Origin: Nocardia ninae NBRC 108245
GTDB taxonomy: Bacteria > Actinomycetota > Actinomycetes > Mycobacteriales > Mycobacteriaceae
NCBI RefSeq assembly: GCF_007990755.1
Contig: NZ_BJXA01000053.1
Coordinates: 1 to 62,051 of the forward strand
Length of the DNA: 62,051 nucleotides
Reading direction: 5' to 3'
The stretch's first letter is position 1, and each line of letters starts with the position of its first letter. The position numbers and the translations under genes were made by a program. The notes under the pieces were generated by a model. It was not told the origin of the DNA, made no database searches, and saw only the letters and a program-made list of their open reading frames with translations. This document shows positions 1 to 8,052 of this stretch, in pieces.

Positions 1-247
1 CGTCGATCCGCCGCGGCGAGCCGGTGGCCGTCGCGGCGATCACCTCGCGGTCGGCCTGCGCCACCGCGGTCCTGGCCTCGATCCGGCGCCGCTGCTTGAG
101 CTTCTTGAACATGTGGCCGACCGCGCGCTGCACCGCCACCGAGTCCGGATGCTCCTTTTCCAGCTGTCCGGCCTGGTCCAGTACCCGCAGACAGGTCGCG
201 AGTTCGTCCGGATCGATCATGCTTTCGGCCATCGGTGGTACAGGCAT
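1..247 (-). CDS. SDR-family oxidoreductase, N-terminal fragment (cut by window edge)
   Basis: Reading the minus strand from an ATG at 247 gives an open frame to the window edge. It starts MPVPPMAESMIDPDELATCL and carries a basic KKLKQRRR segment followed by ATATGSPRRID. From memory, this lead-in is typical of a group of actinobacterial short-chain dehydrogenases that have a charged N-terminal extension before the Rossmann fold. The catalytic part lies outside the window. An AAGG sits directly against the first ATG, so ATGs 15 or 27 bases further in could be the true start. The family call is inference from the N-terminus only. Confidence 0.5.
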   Translation of the reverse strand, partial: MPVPPMAESMIDPDELATCLRVLDQAGQLEKEHPDSVAVQRAVGHMFKKLKQRRRIEARTAVAQADREVIAATATGSPRRID

Positions 248-316
248 CCTTCGGTGAGCTGGGAAATCGACCCGACCATTGTCGCAAACCCTGAGACCCG
301 GTTACCGCGCGGTCAC

Positions 317-1102
317 CTACGCGCGCAGCAGCGCCATGGTCGAGGCGGCGGTCCCCTTCAACAACTCGATGACGGCGGCCACCGTGAGATCGGTGTTCGG
401 GTTGAGCGAGGGCGGGTGCAGCCAGCTGATCTCGTAGGTGGTCCAGCCGTCGCGGACGGCCACCGTGACGCCCGTGTTCGGGGCGTGTTCGGACTCCTTG
501 CGCACGACGTAGGCCTCGTCACCGAGGCCGTCGATCTGCGTGACGTCATCGTCCTCGGTGAGTTCGGACTTGTTCCAGGTCTCGAAGCGGGCGGTGAATT
601 CTGGACCGGGATCGGTCTGCTTGTGCACGGCAGCGCTGGCCTTGAGCGTGGTGTCCTTGGACCGCTCCCGGGACCCCGGCGGAGCGAGGCGAATCGTGCA
701 GGTCATCGAGTCGACGGCGCTGTGCAGCAGGGTCTGATGGAGTGGATACTTCGGCCCCGTCGAACTCGACGGCGCCAAGACGAAGCCGGAGTTCGTGTAC
801 GGCGCCGTGTCGGTGATCGCGCACAGATTGTCGACGTAGTGATAGCCCCGCAGATCGGGCACCGGGTCGGCGTGGCGATCGCTGTCGGCGACGCCGAGCA
901 CGCCGACGATCACCAGCGTCGAGACCCCCACCACGGCACCGAGCGTACGTAGTCGGTTGCCGCCGGGCTGTTTCCAGCGCCCGAGCGGTTGCGGCGGCAC
1001 CCGGCCGTCCGGGTACGGCCGCATCGGTCCGATCGGCGCCAACGGCTGATGCAGCCAGCCGGCGTTGCTGAGGCGAGGACCCTGAGCCGCCGGTCCCGTC
1101 AT
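317..1102 (-). CDS. Membrane-anchored hypothetical protein, single N-terminal TM
   Basis: This 261-residue protein is not recognised. It has a proline- and arginine-rich cytoplasmic start of about 45 residues, one hydrophobic segment at roughly 51-72 (LGAVVGVSTLVIVGVLGV), and an extracytoplasmic domain with two cysteines (in NLCAIT and SMTCTI) that could pair. The layout resembles small actinobacterial secreted or anchored lipoprotein-like domains, but there is no lipobox. It lies 45 bases after the helical-repeat gene on the same strand, so it may be the last gene of that operon. No strong ribosome site is visible before the ATG, so the start is uncertain. Confidence 0.6.
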   Translation of the reverse strand: MTGPAAQGPRLSNAGWLHQPLAPIGPMRPYPDGRVPPQPLGRWKQPGGNRLRTLGAVVGVSTLVIVGVLGVADSDRHADPVPDLRGYHYVDNLCAITDTAPYTNSGFVLAPSSSTGPKYPLHQTLLHSAVDSMTCTIRLAPPGSRERSKDTTLKASAAVHKQTDPGPEFTARFETWNKSELTEDDDVTQIDGLGDEAYVVRKESEHAPNTGVTVAVRDGWTTYEISWLHPPSLNPNTDLTVAAVIELLKGTAASTMALLRA

Positions 1103-1147
1103 GGGGGCGAAAGTATCACTTCGCCGTCGGCCCCGCCGGTCGTTCGG

Positions 1148-2671
1148 TCAGGCCTGTTCGGCGCGCAGATCGGCCGCCTCGCCGCCGCGGCCGCAGCTGT
1201 CCGCGCGGGCGGCGAGCCGGGTGCGCAATTCGGCGGGGATCTCCGCACGGACCTCGATCAGACCGGCCCACACCACATCTGGCGTGTCCGGTGTCAGCGC
1301 GGCCAGGAATTCGTCGAGATCGTCCATCCCGCCGATCAGGTCGAGCACTCGCGCGCGGCCGTCGGCGTCCTGGGCGAGCGCGATGTCGACCAGGGTGTCG
1401 ATGTTGTCGCTGCGCATGGCGGTGCGCACGGCGGCGAGCAGCTGTTCCCTGCCGAGGATGCCTAGGCACGAGGCGAGGATCGGGGTCGCGGAGTCGGGCA
1501 GCGCGTCCACCAAAGGCAGTGCCTGGGACCAGAGTTCGTGCTCGGCGGTGGTGGCGATCACCGCGCGCAGCACCTCCGGGCCACGCATGATCGGCAGTCC
1601 GGCCATCCGGCGACGGTCGGCATCGGTCATGGCGAGCGCGATCGGCAGCATGGCGTCCCACAACTTCGCCGAATCCGCCTGGGTGACAAGGTTGCCGAGT
1701 TCCTCGTCGGATTTGTCGGCCAGGCGCGCGGCCAGCACCGCGAGTTGTGCCGGTCGCAGGTGCACCGCGAGCGGCAGCAGGTCGAGCCAGAACCCTTTGT
1801 TCAGTGCGGCATTCATGATCGAGGCGAGCACCGATTCCTCCTGTACCGCGGGCCGCTCCGCGAAGACGCGCAGGCTGTCGGCGTTCATCGCGCTGGTGAT
1901 CGGCAACAGCGATTCCCAGGCGTCCAGCGCCCGCACCGTCTCGATCAGGCCGTCGAGCACGTCGCCGCCGAGCCCGGCCGCGATATCGCCGAGCGTGGCC
2001 CGATTCTCCGGGCCGACGCTGTCGAGCAGGTCGAGGCCCTCGGCCCACAGATCCTGTTCGTGCGCGGCCCGGATGACGCCGGCCAGCCGGTCGGTGACCA
2101 GGCCCATCAGCCGGTCGACGGCCGACTTGTCCTCCATCAGAAAGCCGATGCGCAGCAGATCGGCGTCGCCCATCGCGGGCACCGCGGCGCGCATCGATTC
2201 CTCCGGCACCACGCCGACGAAACGACTCATGGTGACGTGATCGGCGCGGCGCACCAACTCCCGCGCCACCTCGACCACCAGCCGGGGCGGCACCGCGGCG
2301 ATGATGTCGGCGGTGCGCCGCGGATCGAGCTGGATCGCGGTCTCGGCGAGGAACCGCGCGGGCAGCGCCTTGGCGATATCGACCGCGCGCGACGGTTCGA
2401 CCGAGCCCGCGACGGCCGCGCACAGCACCGGACCGAACGCGCGCTCGGCGGCCTTGGCGCTGATCGCGGTCGGCACCAACTTCGTCGCGGCGGCAACGCG
2501 TTTCATGCGTGCGGCGTCACCGTCGAAGAGCAGATCGGTGGCTCGCTCGCGGAACGCCCGAATGGCTTCTGGCGAAAGCTCATTGAGGAAGTCGAGCTGC
2601 GCCGGATCGGAAATATCGAGCAGGCGGGCGAGTTTCGTGGTCTCGGCCCGGGCCATCAGTGGGGTACTCAT
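1148..2671 (-). CDS. All-helical repeat protein, MgtE-N-like
   Basis: This 507-residue protein has no signal peptide or membrane segment. It is built almost wholly of short amphipathic helices with recurring patterns such as LPARFLAETAIQLDPRRTAD and LPPRLVVEVARELVRRAD-like units, which recall the superhelical MgtE N-terminal domain. The family resemblance is inference. Its ATG overlaps the stop of the 69-residue gene upstream by four bases (ATGA), so the two are probably translationally coupled. The operon reads EphD-like hydrolase, 69-residue protein, this protein, and a TetR gene with three operator-like boxes lies divergently upstream. The job of the protein is unknown; a scaffold or partner-binding role would fit the fold. 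Confidence 0.6.
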   Translation of the reverse strand: MSTPLMARAETTKLARLLDISDPAQLDFLNELSPEAIRAFRERATDLLFDGDAARMKRVAAATKLVPTAISAKAAERAFGPVLCAAVAGSVEPSRAVDIAKALPARFLAETAIQLDPRRTADIIAAVPPRLVVEVARELVRRADHVTMSRFVGVVPEESMRAAVPAMGDADLLRIGFLMEDKSAVDRLMGLVTDRLAGVIRAAHEQDLWAEGLDLLDSVGPENRATLGDIAAGLGGDVLDGLIETVRALDAWESLLPITSAMNADSLRVFAERPAVQEESVLASIMNAALNKGFWLDLLPLAVHLRPAQLAVLAARLADKSDEELGNLVTQADSAKLWDAMLPIALAMTDADRRRMAGLPIMRGPEVLRAVIATTAEHELWSQALPLVDALPDSATPILASCLGILGREQLLAAVRTAMRSDNIDTLVDIALAQDADGRARVLDLIGGMDDLDEFLAALTPDTPDVVWAGLIEVRAEIPAELRTRLAARADSCGRGGEAADLRAEQA

Positions 2672-2877
2672 AAACCGAGCGCTCTTTTCACGGTCGGCCG
2701 CATCAGCCGGGGAATGAGCTGGAGCGAGGATTCGACCGCCGCGCCGAGGCGTTCGCCGCGGGCGGCCACCGCGTTGCGCAGCAGGCGGTCGAGTTCATTG
2801 AGGTCGGAGTCGGTGAGCCGGTCGAATTCATCGGGCAGTGGTGCGCCGAGGGTTCGGCTCAGGGCTGCGTCCGGCAT
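2668..2877 (-). CDS. Small hypothetical protein, 69 aa
   Basis: The protein is short, soluble and mostly helical, with an acidic first half (DEFDRLTDSDLNELDRLL) and a basic end (RLMRPTVKRALGL). GGAG lies five bases before the ATG. The stop codon overlaps the next start in an ATGA junction, which supports translation. It sits 40 bases after the hydrolase gene. The product is not recognised; its conserved-looking placement between a hydrolase and a helical-repeat protein suggests a partner or adaptor, which is inference. Confidence 0.6.
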   Translation of the reverse strand: MPDAALSRTLGAPLPDEFDRLTDSDLNELDRLLRNAVAARGERLGAAVESSLQLIPRLMRPTVKRALGL

Positions 2878-2917
2878 GAGATCTCCGTATCGGTGTCGAG
2901 TTGTCGAAAGGGGCGGG

Positions 2918-3847
2918 TCAGCTGCTGCGCGGGGTGATCGCCGCCCGATCGGCGCGCATGTCGTCCACGAAGTTGGCGATCGCCTCGGCGACCAGCAGCG
3001 GCTCGGTGACCGGCAGCCAGTGATCGGCCGGGACCGCACAGCGCCACAGCCGGTCGACCCAGCGGGTCGAGGTGTCGTAGAGGGCGGCGGGCACGAACGG
3101 GTCGGTGCTGTCGACGAGCAACTGCACCGGCACCGCGGTGCGTCGCACCCGCGGGCGGCGCAGATGATGCAGCAGGTTGGCCTGCGCGATCCGCCCGCCC
3201 GCCAGCAGATCCGTGCGCCAGGTGCGCGCGATCCGGGCGGGCACGGGGGAGAGCCCACCAAGCCGTTCCAGCAGCAGCGTGCGGACGCGCGGCGGGTAGA
3301 GCCTGCGCGCCACCGGCACCGGGCTGAGCGTTCCGCGGGCATTGCGCAACCACCAGCCGAGGTCGCCGGCCCTCAGCTTGGCTTGCGGTACAACGGCCCG
3401 CAGCCACAGGCCGAGGTGGTCGAGGTTGGGGCCGGAAATGGCGGTGAACGAGGCGATTCGGGTGTTCGCCCGCGAATCGCACACGGCCTCCCACAGTTGC
3501 ACCGCACCCCAGCCGTGCCCGCAGGTGTGCACCGGTCGCTTCGGGCTCGCCGCGTCGATCACCGCGTAGAAGTCGGCCGCGAGCCGGTCGAGCCGGAAGT
3601 CTTCGAGCAGCGCGGGGCTGGTCGAGCGGCCGTGGCCGCGCACGTCGTAGGTGATCACCCGGAAGCCGTCGGTGAGCAGGGCGGCCACCGTGGCCCACAC
3701 GCGGTGGGTGTCGGTGAGGCCGTGCACCAGGACCAAGGGCAAGGCGGCGGGGTCGCCCCATTCGAAGACCGCGAGTTCGGTGCCGTCAGCGGTCACCGTC
3801 CACTGCCGGTCCGGGCGGGGGGTGTCGGTGTCGAGCAGGTTGGTCAT
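2918..3847 (-). CDS. EphD-like alpha/beta hydrolase with substituted nucleophile
   Basis: This 309-residue protein has an alpha/beta-hydrolase fold: oxyanion motif VHG at 41-43, YDVRGHGRS at about 68-75, a nucleophile elbow at 110-114, acid Asp249 in DSTDP and His276 in ADHW. It resembles the hydrolase half of mycobacterial EphD (phrases such as ISGPNLDHLG). The elbow reads G-H-G-W-G. Epoxide hydrolases and dehalogenases have Asp in the middle and lipases have Ser, so residue 112 is Gly and normal catalysis looks lost. The start was chosen at 3847 because GAGG lies eight bases upstream; an in-frame start 24 codons earlier lacks this. It is the first gene of a three- or four-gene operon. Confidence 0.75.
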   Translation of the reverse strand: MTNLLDTDTPRPDRQWTVTADGTELAVFEWGDPAALPLVLVHGLTDTHRVWATVAALLTDGFRVITYDVRGHGRSTSPALLEDFRLDRLAADFYAVIDAASPKRPVHTCGHGWGAVQLWEAVCDSRANTRIASFTAISGPNLDHLGLWLRAVVPQAKLRAGDLGWWLRNARGTLSPVPVARRLYPPRVRTLLLERLGGLSPVPARIARTWRTDLLAGGRIAQANLLHHLRRPRVRRTAVPVQLLVDSTDPFVPAALYDTSTRWVDRLWRCAVPADHWLPVTEPLLVAEAIANFVDDMRADRAAITPRSS

Positions 3848-3921
3848 GTCGTTGCCTCGTTCGGTGCGAGCGGCCGGCCGTGCACGCAGTTCGTCGGTGG
3901 GGTGGCTCGATACCGGCACCC

Positions 3922-4032
3922 CGTACCGCTAGTACGTTTTCCGATACTGACAGTACGAAGAAAACCCCGGCAACGGGAGATCTAGCCACAGACTATGGCG
4001 TAGCTCACGCTGATTACCGTACCGGCGGTACG
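3922..4032. promoter_or_regulatory. Three CGTAC-N5-GTACG operator-like boxes
   Basis: The divergent region between the hydrolase and tetR holds CGTAC-N5-GTACG at 3922-3936, the variant GATAC-N5-GTACG at 3943-3957, and CGTAC-N5-GTACG at 4018-4032, where the last is a perfect palindrome around one central base. The first two are 21 bp apart, two helical turns. They are the likely binding sites of the adjacent TetR protein. The match is seen in the sequence; the binding is inference. Confidence 0.6.
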
Positions 4033-4739
4033 TGTATGCTGCGGTCGTGCCCCGTCCCAGCGTTCGTTCGTCGACGACCTCCCGCGCGGAGATCGTCGAC
4101 GCCGCGATCCGGGTGATCGACCGGGACGGACCGCGGCCGAGCATGGACGACATCGCCAGGGAAGCGGGCATCACCAAGCCCCGCCTGTATCGGCAGTTCG
4201 CCGACAAGGCCGATCTCTACACTGAGATCGGCAACCGGATGGCCAAGGCCGCCGCGGCCGCCGCGGGCAACGATCTGACGCTCATGCTGCAACCGCCGCG
4301 AACCGCGTTGCGGCGGGTGCTCACCGGATACGCCGACAGCATTCTCCAGCATCCCAACGTTTTTCGCTTCCTGGGCCAAGCGCAGGTGACCCAGCAGGCC
4401 GACGGCACCGTGCTGCAATTCGATCTCGGCCGCGCGGCCTCGGACCGTTTCGCCAGGCAAGCCCGCGACATCGCTGAGTCCATCCCGATCGACACAGCGG
4501 GCGTCGACTATCTGTCCCGCGCGGTGGTCGGCGTGGTCGTCGCGATCACCGACCTGTGGCTGGCCGACTCGGTCGTGCCGCACCCGGACCGGACCGCCGA
4601 ATTCATCGATCAGGCCACCGAATTCGTCTGGGGCCTGATCGACGGCTTCCTGCGCAGGCAGGGCATTTCCGCCGATCCGGAGACGCCGATCTTCACCTCG
4701 CTCGCCGCCGTGAATCAGGCGCAACAGCCCGCAAGCTGA
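4032..4739 (+). CDS. TetR-family transcriptional regulator
   Basis: The N-terminal HTH reads SRAEIVDAAIRVIDRDGPRP then MDDIAREAGITKPRLYRQFADK, which is a typical TetR DNA-binding domain. The C-terminal ligand domain of about 160 residues is the usual length. The first GTG at 4032 lies inside the third operator box, and a second GTG at 4047 is also possible. Neither has a clear ribosome site, so the transcript may be leaderless. It is transcribed divergently from the EphD-like operon and probably represses that operon and itself. The ligand is unknown. Confidence 0.85.
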   Translation: MYAAVVPRPSVRSSTTSRAEIVDAAIRVIDRDGPRPSMDDIAREAGITKPRLYRQFADKADLYTEIGNRMAKAAAAAAGNDLTLMLQPPRTALRRVLTGYADSILQHPNVFRFLGQAQVTQQADGTVLQFDLGRAASDRFARQARDIAESIPIDTAGVDYLSRAVVGVVVAITDLWLADSVVPHPDRTAEFIDQATEFVWGLIDGFLRRQGISADPETPIFTSLAAVNQAQQPAS

Positions 4740-4790
4740 CCGTTTCCCGGTAACCCATCGCACCGGTCGGCTCGACGCGTGCCCGCTTTG

Positions 4791-4819
4791 TTGACACACC
4801 GCCAATAGTGCGAGAATCT
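4791..4819 (+). promoter_or_regulatory. Promoter for acyl-CoA dehydrogenase gene
   Basis: TTGACA at 4791-4796, a 17-base spacer and GAATCT at 4814-4819 form a recognisable sigma-A-type promoter about 50 bases before the start codon. Confidence 0.5.
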
Positions 4820-4869
4820 GATGGCGAGGGACCGGCACCGAGGCCGGAGAGCAGCGAGCAAAGGATCCG

Positions 4870-6018
4870 ATGATGGCACGCGCCGCATGGAGTGACGACG
4901 AGGTCGAGGCGGTACGCGACCTGGCGAAGGCGTTCTTCGAGAAGGAGGTCGTCCCGCACGAGGAGAAGTTCGTCGCGCAGGGCCACCCCGACCGCGCGCT
5001 GTACAACCGGGCCGGCGAGCTCGGCCTGCTGTGCACCGCTATTCCCACCGAATTCGGCGGTGGCGGCGGCACCTTCGCGCACGAGGCCGCGATCATCGAG
5101 GAACAATCCCGGGCGGGTGACGGCTCGATGGGCATGCCGGTGCACACCTCGATCATCGCGCCGTACCTGAAGGAATTCGGTTCCGCGGAACTGAAGCAGC
5201 GGGTGCTGCCCAAGGCGGCCAGCGGTGAAATGGTGCTCTCGATCGGGATGACGGAACCGGGTACCGGCTCCGACCTGCAGAACATCAAGACCCGCGCGAT
5301 CCGCGAGGGCGACGAGTACGTCATCACCGGCTCGAAGATCTTCATCACCAACGGCTGGCTCTGCGACGGCATCATCATCGCCGCCAAGACCGACCCGACC
5401 AAGGGCGCCTCCGGCGTCTCGCTGATCTTCGCCGACGTCTCCGACGACACCCCCGGCTTCAAACGCGGCCGCATCCTGAACAAGATCGGCGGCAAGGCCC
5501 AGGACACGGCCGAGCTGTTCTTCGACGGACTGCGCGTGCCGGCTTCGAACCTGCTCGGCGAGTCCGAGGGCCTCGGTTTCTATCAGATGATGCAGATGCT
5601 GGCCCAGGAACGCCTGGTCACCGGCATCATCGCGGTCGTGATGATGGAGCAGGCCGTGCAGCTGACCATCGAGTACACCAAGGGCCGCGAGGCCTTCGGC
5701 AAGCCGCTGTTCGCGATGCAGAACACCAAGTTCGAGCTCGCCGAGTGCGCCACCATCGCGAAGGTCAGCCGCACTTTCCTCGACGACTGCATCGTCAAGC
5801 ATCTGCGCGGCGAACTCGACATTCCGACCGCGGCGATGTCGAAGTACTGGCTCACCGACCAGCTGGGTATCGTGGTGGACCGCTGCCTGCAACTGTTCGG
5901 CGGCTACGGCTACATGACGGAGTATCCGATTTCGCAGCTCTACACCGGCGCCCGCGTCCTGCGCATCCTCGCGGGTAGCAACGAGGTGATGAAGGATCTC
6001 ATTGCCCGGTCTCTCTGA
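4870..6018 (+). CDS. Acyl-CoA dehydrogenase
   Basis: This 382-residue protein is of standard length for the family and should oxidise an acyl-CoA to the 2-enoyl-CoA with FAD. The FAD-binding signature reads MTEPGTGSDLQNIKTRA, followed by GSKIFITNG. The second signature is LFGGYGYMTEYPISQLYTGARVLRI. The C-terminal AGSNEVMK lacks Glu at the MCAD position, while MMEQAV before YTKGREAFG has Glu where long-chain and isovaleryl enzymes carry their catalytic base; that assignment is inference. AAAGG precedes the ATG. The gene overlaps the next tetR by 17 bases, so the two are co-transcribed and the regulator probably senses related acyl-CoAs. Confidence 0.9.
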   Translation: MMARAAWSDDEVEAVRDLAKAFFEKEVVPHEEKFVAQGHPDRALYNRAGELGLLCTAIPTEFGGGGGTFAHEAAIIEEQSRAGDGSMGMPVHTSIIAPYLKEFGSAELKQRVLPKAASGEMVLSIGMTEPGTGSDLQNIKTRAIREGDEYVITGSKIFITNGWLCDGIIIAAKTDPTKGASGVSLIFADVSDDTPGFKRGRILNKIGGKAQDTAELFFDGLRVPASNLLGESEGLGFYQMMQMLAQERLVTGIIAVVMMEQAVQLTIEYTKGREAFGKPLFAMQNTKFELAECATIAKVSRTFLDDCIVKHLRGELDIPTAAMSKYWLTDQLGIVVDRCLQLFGGYGYMTEYPISQLYTGARVLRILAGSNEVMKDLIARSL

Positions 6019-6673
6019 TACGACGAGCGATCCCACCGCTCGCCGGGGCGATACCGACGCTGCCGCGCTGCCGCGCCGGCGTCGGCTCGAACCCGACGAG
6101 CGGCGGGCCCAGATCCTGGCCTGCGCGATCGACATGTTCGGCGAGCGGCCCTACGCGGCCGTGTCCACGGCCGAGCTGGCCCAGCGCGCCGGGGTGGCCC
6201 GCGGGTTGATCAACCATTACTTCGGCAACAAGCGCGACCTCTATCTCGCGGTGGTGCGCCGCATGGTCACGCTGCCCAAGTTGGACGACATGATCGTGCC
6301 CACCGGCACCGAGCGTGAGCGCGTCGAGGCAAGTGTGCACTGGCTGCTGGATACCATCGCCGAGCACGGCAGCACGTGGGTGAAGGTGACCAGCCACGAG
6401 GGCGTCGGCGACGATCCCGAAGTGCAGCAGATCCTCGATCAGGCCGACGACGCGGCCGCCGAGCGACTGCTGCTCATGGTCGGGCTGGCCGATTCGGCAC
6501 GCAGTGCGGCATTGCGCGCGATGGTCCGCGCGTATGGCGGGCTGGTGAAAGTCGCGGGGCGCGAATGGATCACCCGCGGCACCCTCACCCGCCCGCAGGT
6601 GCACGAGCTGCTCGCCGACATGCTGATGACTCTGGTCACCGAGTCGCTGCCGAAGGTGGACCGCCGGCACTGA
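6002..6673 (+). CDS. TetR-family transcriptional regulator
   Basis: After a charged 30-residue lead there is a clear TetR HTH: ERRAQILACAIDMFGERPYA followed by STAELAQRAGVARGLINHYF. The C-terminal domain is of usual size. The start is probably TTG at 6002, inside the last codons of the acyl-CoA dehydrogenase gene, so translation is likely coupled. The context suggests regulation of fatty-acid or other acyl-CoA degradation. No operator of its own can be picked out. Confidence 0.85.
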   Translation: MPGLSDTTSDPTARRGDTDAAALPRRRRLEPDERRAQILACAIDMFGERPYAAVSTAELAQRAGVARGLINHYFGNKRDLYLAVVRRMVTLPKLDDMIVPTGTERERVEASVHWLLDTIAEHGSTWVKVTSHEGVGDDPEVQQILDQADDAAAERLLLMVGLADSARSAALRAMVRAYGGLVKVAGREWITRGTLTRPQVHELLADMLMTLVTESLPKVDRRH

Positions 6674-6733
6674 GCGCGCGGCGGTCCGTATCCGTCAGGA
6701 CCGGATACATCCGGCCGGACTTCGACACAGGGT

Positions 6734-7096
6734 CTAGCTGAGTGGCTCCGGGGCCGCCTCGCCGGGAGCGACTGGTTCCATGCTGTAGCGCACCGGCCGT
6801 CGATGCCCCGGCGCGTGGCCGAGCCTGCCGTACTTGCGTTCGAGCACCTCCTCGCGCCGATGCTCGACCAGCAGCGCGCCGACACCGAGGATCCACAGCG
6901 CGGCCGTCGCGATCGCGCCGATCTGCGTCCAATCGCTGAAGCCGTAACCTGCGGCGGTGAGGGTGCAGGCCAGCGCGACCATGCCGAGCGCGCAGAGAAT
7001 GAGACCGGGAACGTTGTAATTGTCGCCGAGTAGATCGCCGGCCTGGGCGTGCCACGGCCGGTTTTCGCGGTCGTCGGGGGTGGTGCTACCGAACAT
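6734..7096 (-). CDS. Small two-TM membrane protein
   Basis: This 120-residue protein has two hydrophobic segments at about 30-53 and 58-78, followed by a charged stretch (EHRREEVLERKYGRLGH) and a disordered tail. It loosely recalls small mycobacterial UsfY-type membrane proteins, but this is not a firm assignment. An excellent ribosome site (AGGAGG five bases before the ATG) supports the start. It is convergent with the tetR gene and divergent from the next membrane protein. Confidence 0.65.
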   Translation of the reverse strand: MFGSTTPDDRENRPWHAQAGDLLGDNYNVPGLILCALGMVALACTLTAAGYGFSDWTQIGAIATAALWILGVGALLVEHRREEVLERKYGRLGHAPGHRRPVRYSMEPVAPGEAAPEPLS

Positions 7097-7289
7097 GGTT
7101 CCTCCTGGGGAGTCAGCGCAAGATCAGTGACACTTTCCGATCAGCATGAACCTCGAATGGCAAAACAGCCAGCAATTGGACGTTTCAGATGATGTCGCGC
7201 CGCCGTGCCCCTATTGTGGGTCGGGATATCGGGGCGGGTCCGGGCAGTCCGAGGTTCCTGCACGGTGGTTGTGTGGAGAGGGACCTGGC

Positions 7290-8048
7290 ATGGCACGGGC
7301 GGATCGCCGTGAAAGTGAACGTTGGCCTGCGGCAGCGCAGGATGACAGGTGGCCGGCGGCCGAGGAAGAGCAGTGGGTCGAGCCGGAGCCCGAGGAGCGT
7401 TGGCAGGAGGCGCCGCGGCGCCGGACCGGCCGGTTGCGGGTGGAGATTCCGCCCATTGTGAATCCCTATGCGATCGTCGCGCTGGTGGCCGCGCTGATCG
7501 GATTGTTTCCGGTCGCCATCGTTTTCGGGTTCATCGCGTTCTCGCATCCGCGCGGCCGGGTGATGGCGATGTTCGCGCTGCTGATCGGTGTCGCGGAAGT
7601 GACCGCCGTCGCGGGGCTGGTGGTGCTGTCGGGAAACATGCTGCCGGACTCGCTGACTCGCGCGGACCGGCTGCCGACTACGGCGAGCCTGTCGGCGCCG
7701 TCGACCGCCGATCGACTACCCCCGCCGACCACCTCCGTCGCGCCGAGCACGGCAGCGACCACCACGGGTACGAGCACGACCGAGCCGAGCAACCTGAAAA
7801 AGGGTGCGTCGTGCACGGAGAGTCAGGTCGGCCAGATCGGCAGCGGCGCCGAGGGCGGCACGCTCATCTGTCTACTCAGTTCGGGCAGCTATCGGTGGTC
7901 GGGCCCGTTCGTGGTGTCGACGGCGATCCAGCAGGCCGGGGGCAAATGCGATGGCAGCACCGCGAAGACGGGCCGCACCGCGGATGGGCGCGCGCTGGTC
8001 TGTGAGCTCTCGGGCCGCAGCGGCACCTGGGTGCTCTGGACCGAGTAG
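7290..8048 (+). CDS. DUF4190-like membrane protein with extracellular tail
   Basis: The protein has about 252 residues. An acidic, Trp/Pro-rich cytoplasmic N-terminus comes first, then two membrane segments around 55-105 (YAIVALVAALIGLFPVAIVF and MFALLIGVAEVTAVAGLVVL), a Thr/Ser/Pro-rich linker, and an extracytoplasmic domain with three or four cysteines (CTESQVGQ, LICLL, GGKCDG, LVCELSG). The two-TM arrangement with SHPRGR between resembles DUF4190 proteins. The start at 7290 was preferred to an in-frame ATG at 7146 because GAGAGGG lies upstream and the earlier part looks non-coding. Function unknown. Confidence 0.65.
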   Translation: MARADRRESERWPAAAQDDRWPAAEEEQWVEPEPEERWQEAPRRRTGRLRVEIPPIVNPYAIVALVAALIGLFPVAIVFGFIAFSHPRGRVMAMFALLIGVAEVTAVAGLVVLSGNMLPDSLTRADRLPTTASLSAPSTADRLPPPTTSVAPSTAATTTGTSTTEPSNLKKGASCTESQVGQIGSGAEGGTLICLLSSGSYRWSGPFVVSTAIQQAGGKCDGSTAKTGRTADGRALVCELSGRSGTWVLWTE

Positions 8049-8052
8049 CGCT

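Noticed and set aside
7146-7289. N-terminal extension with a CPYCGSGY zinc-ribbon-like motif on the 252-residue membrane protein
   Set aside because: Codon bias is poor, the later ATG has a better ribosome site, and the motif is not completed by a second cysteine pair.
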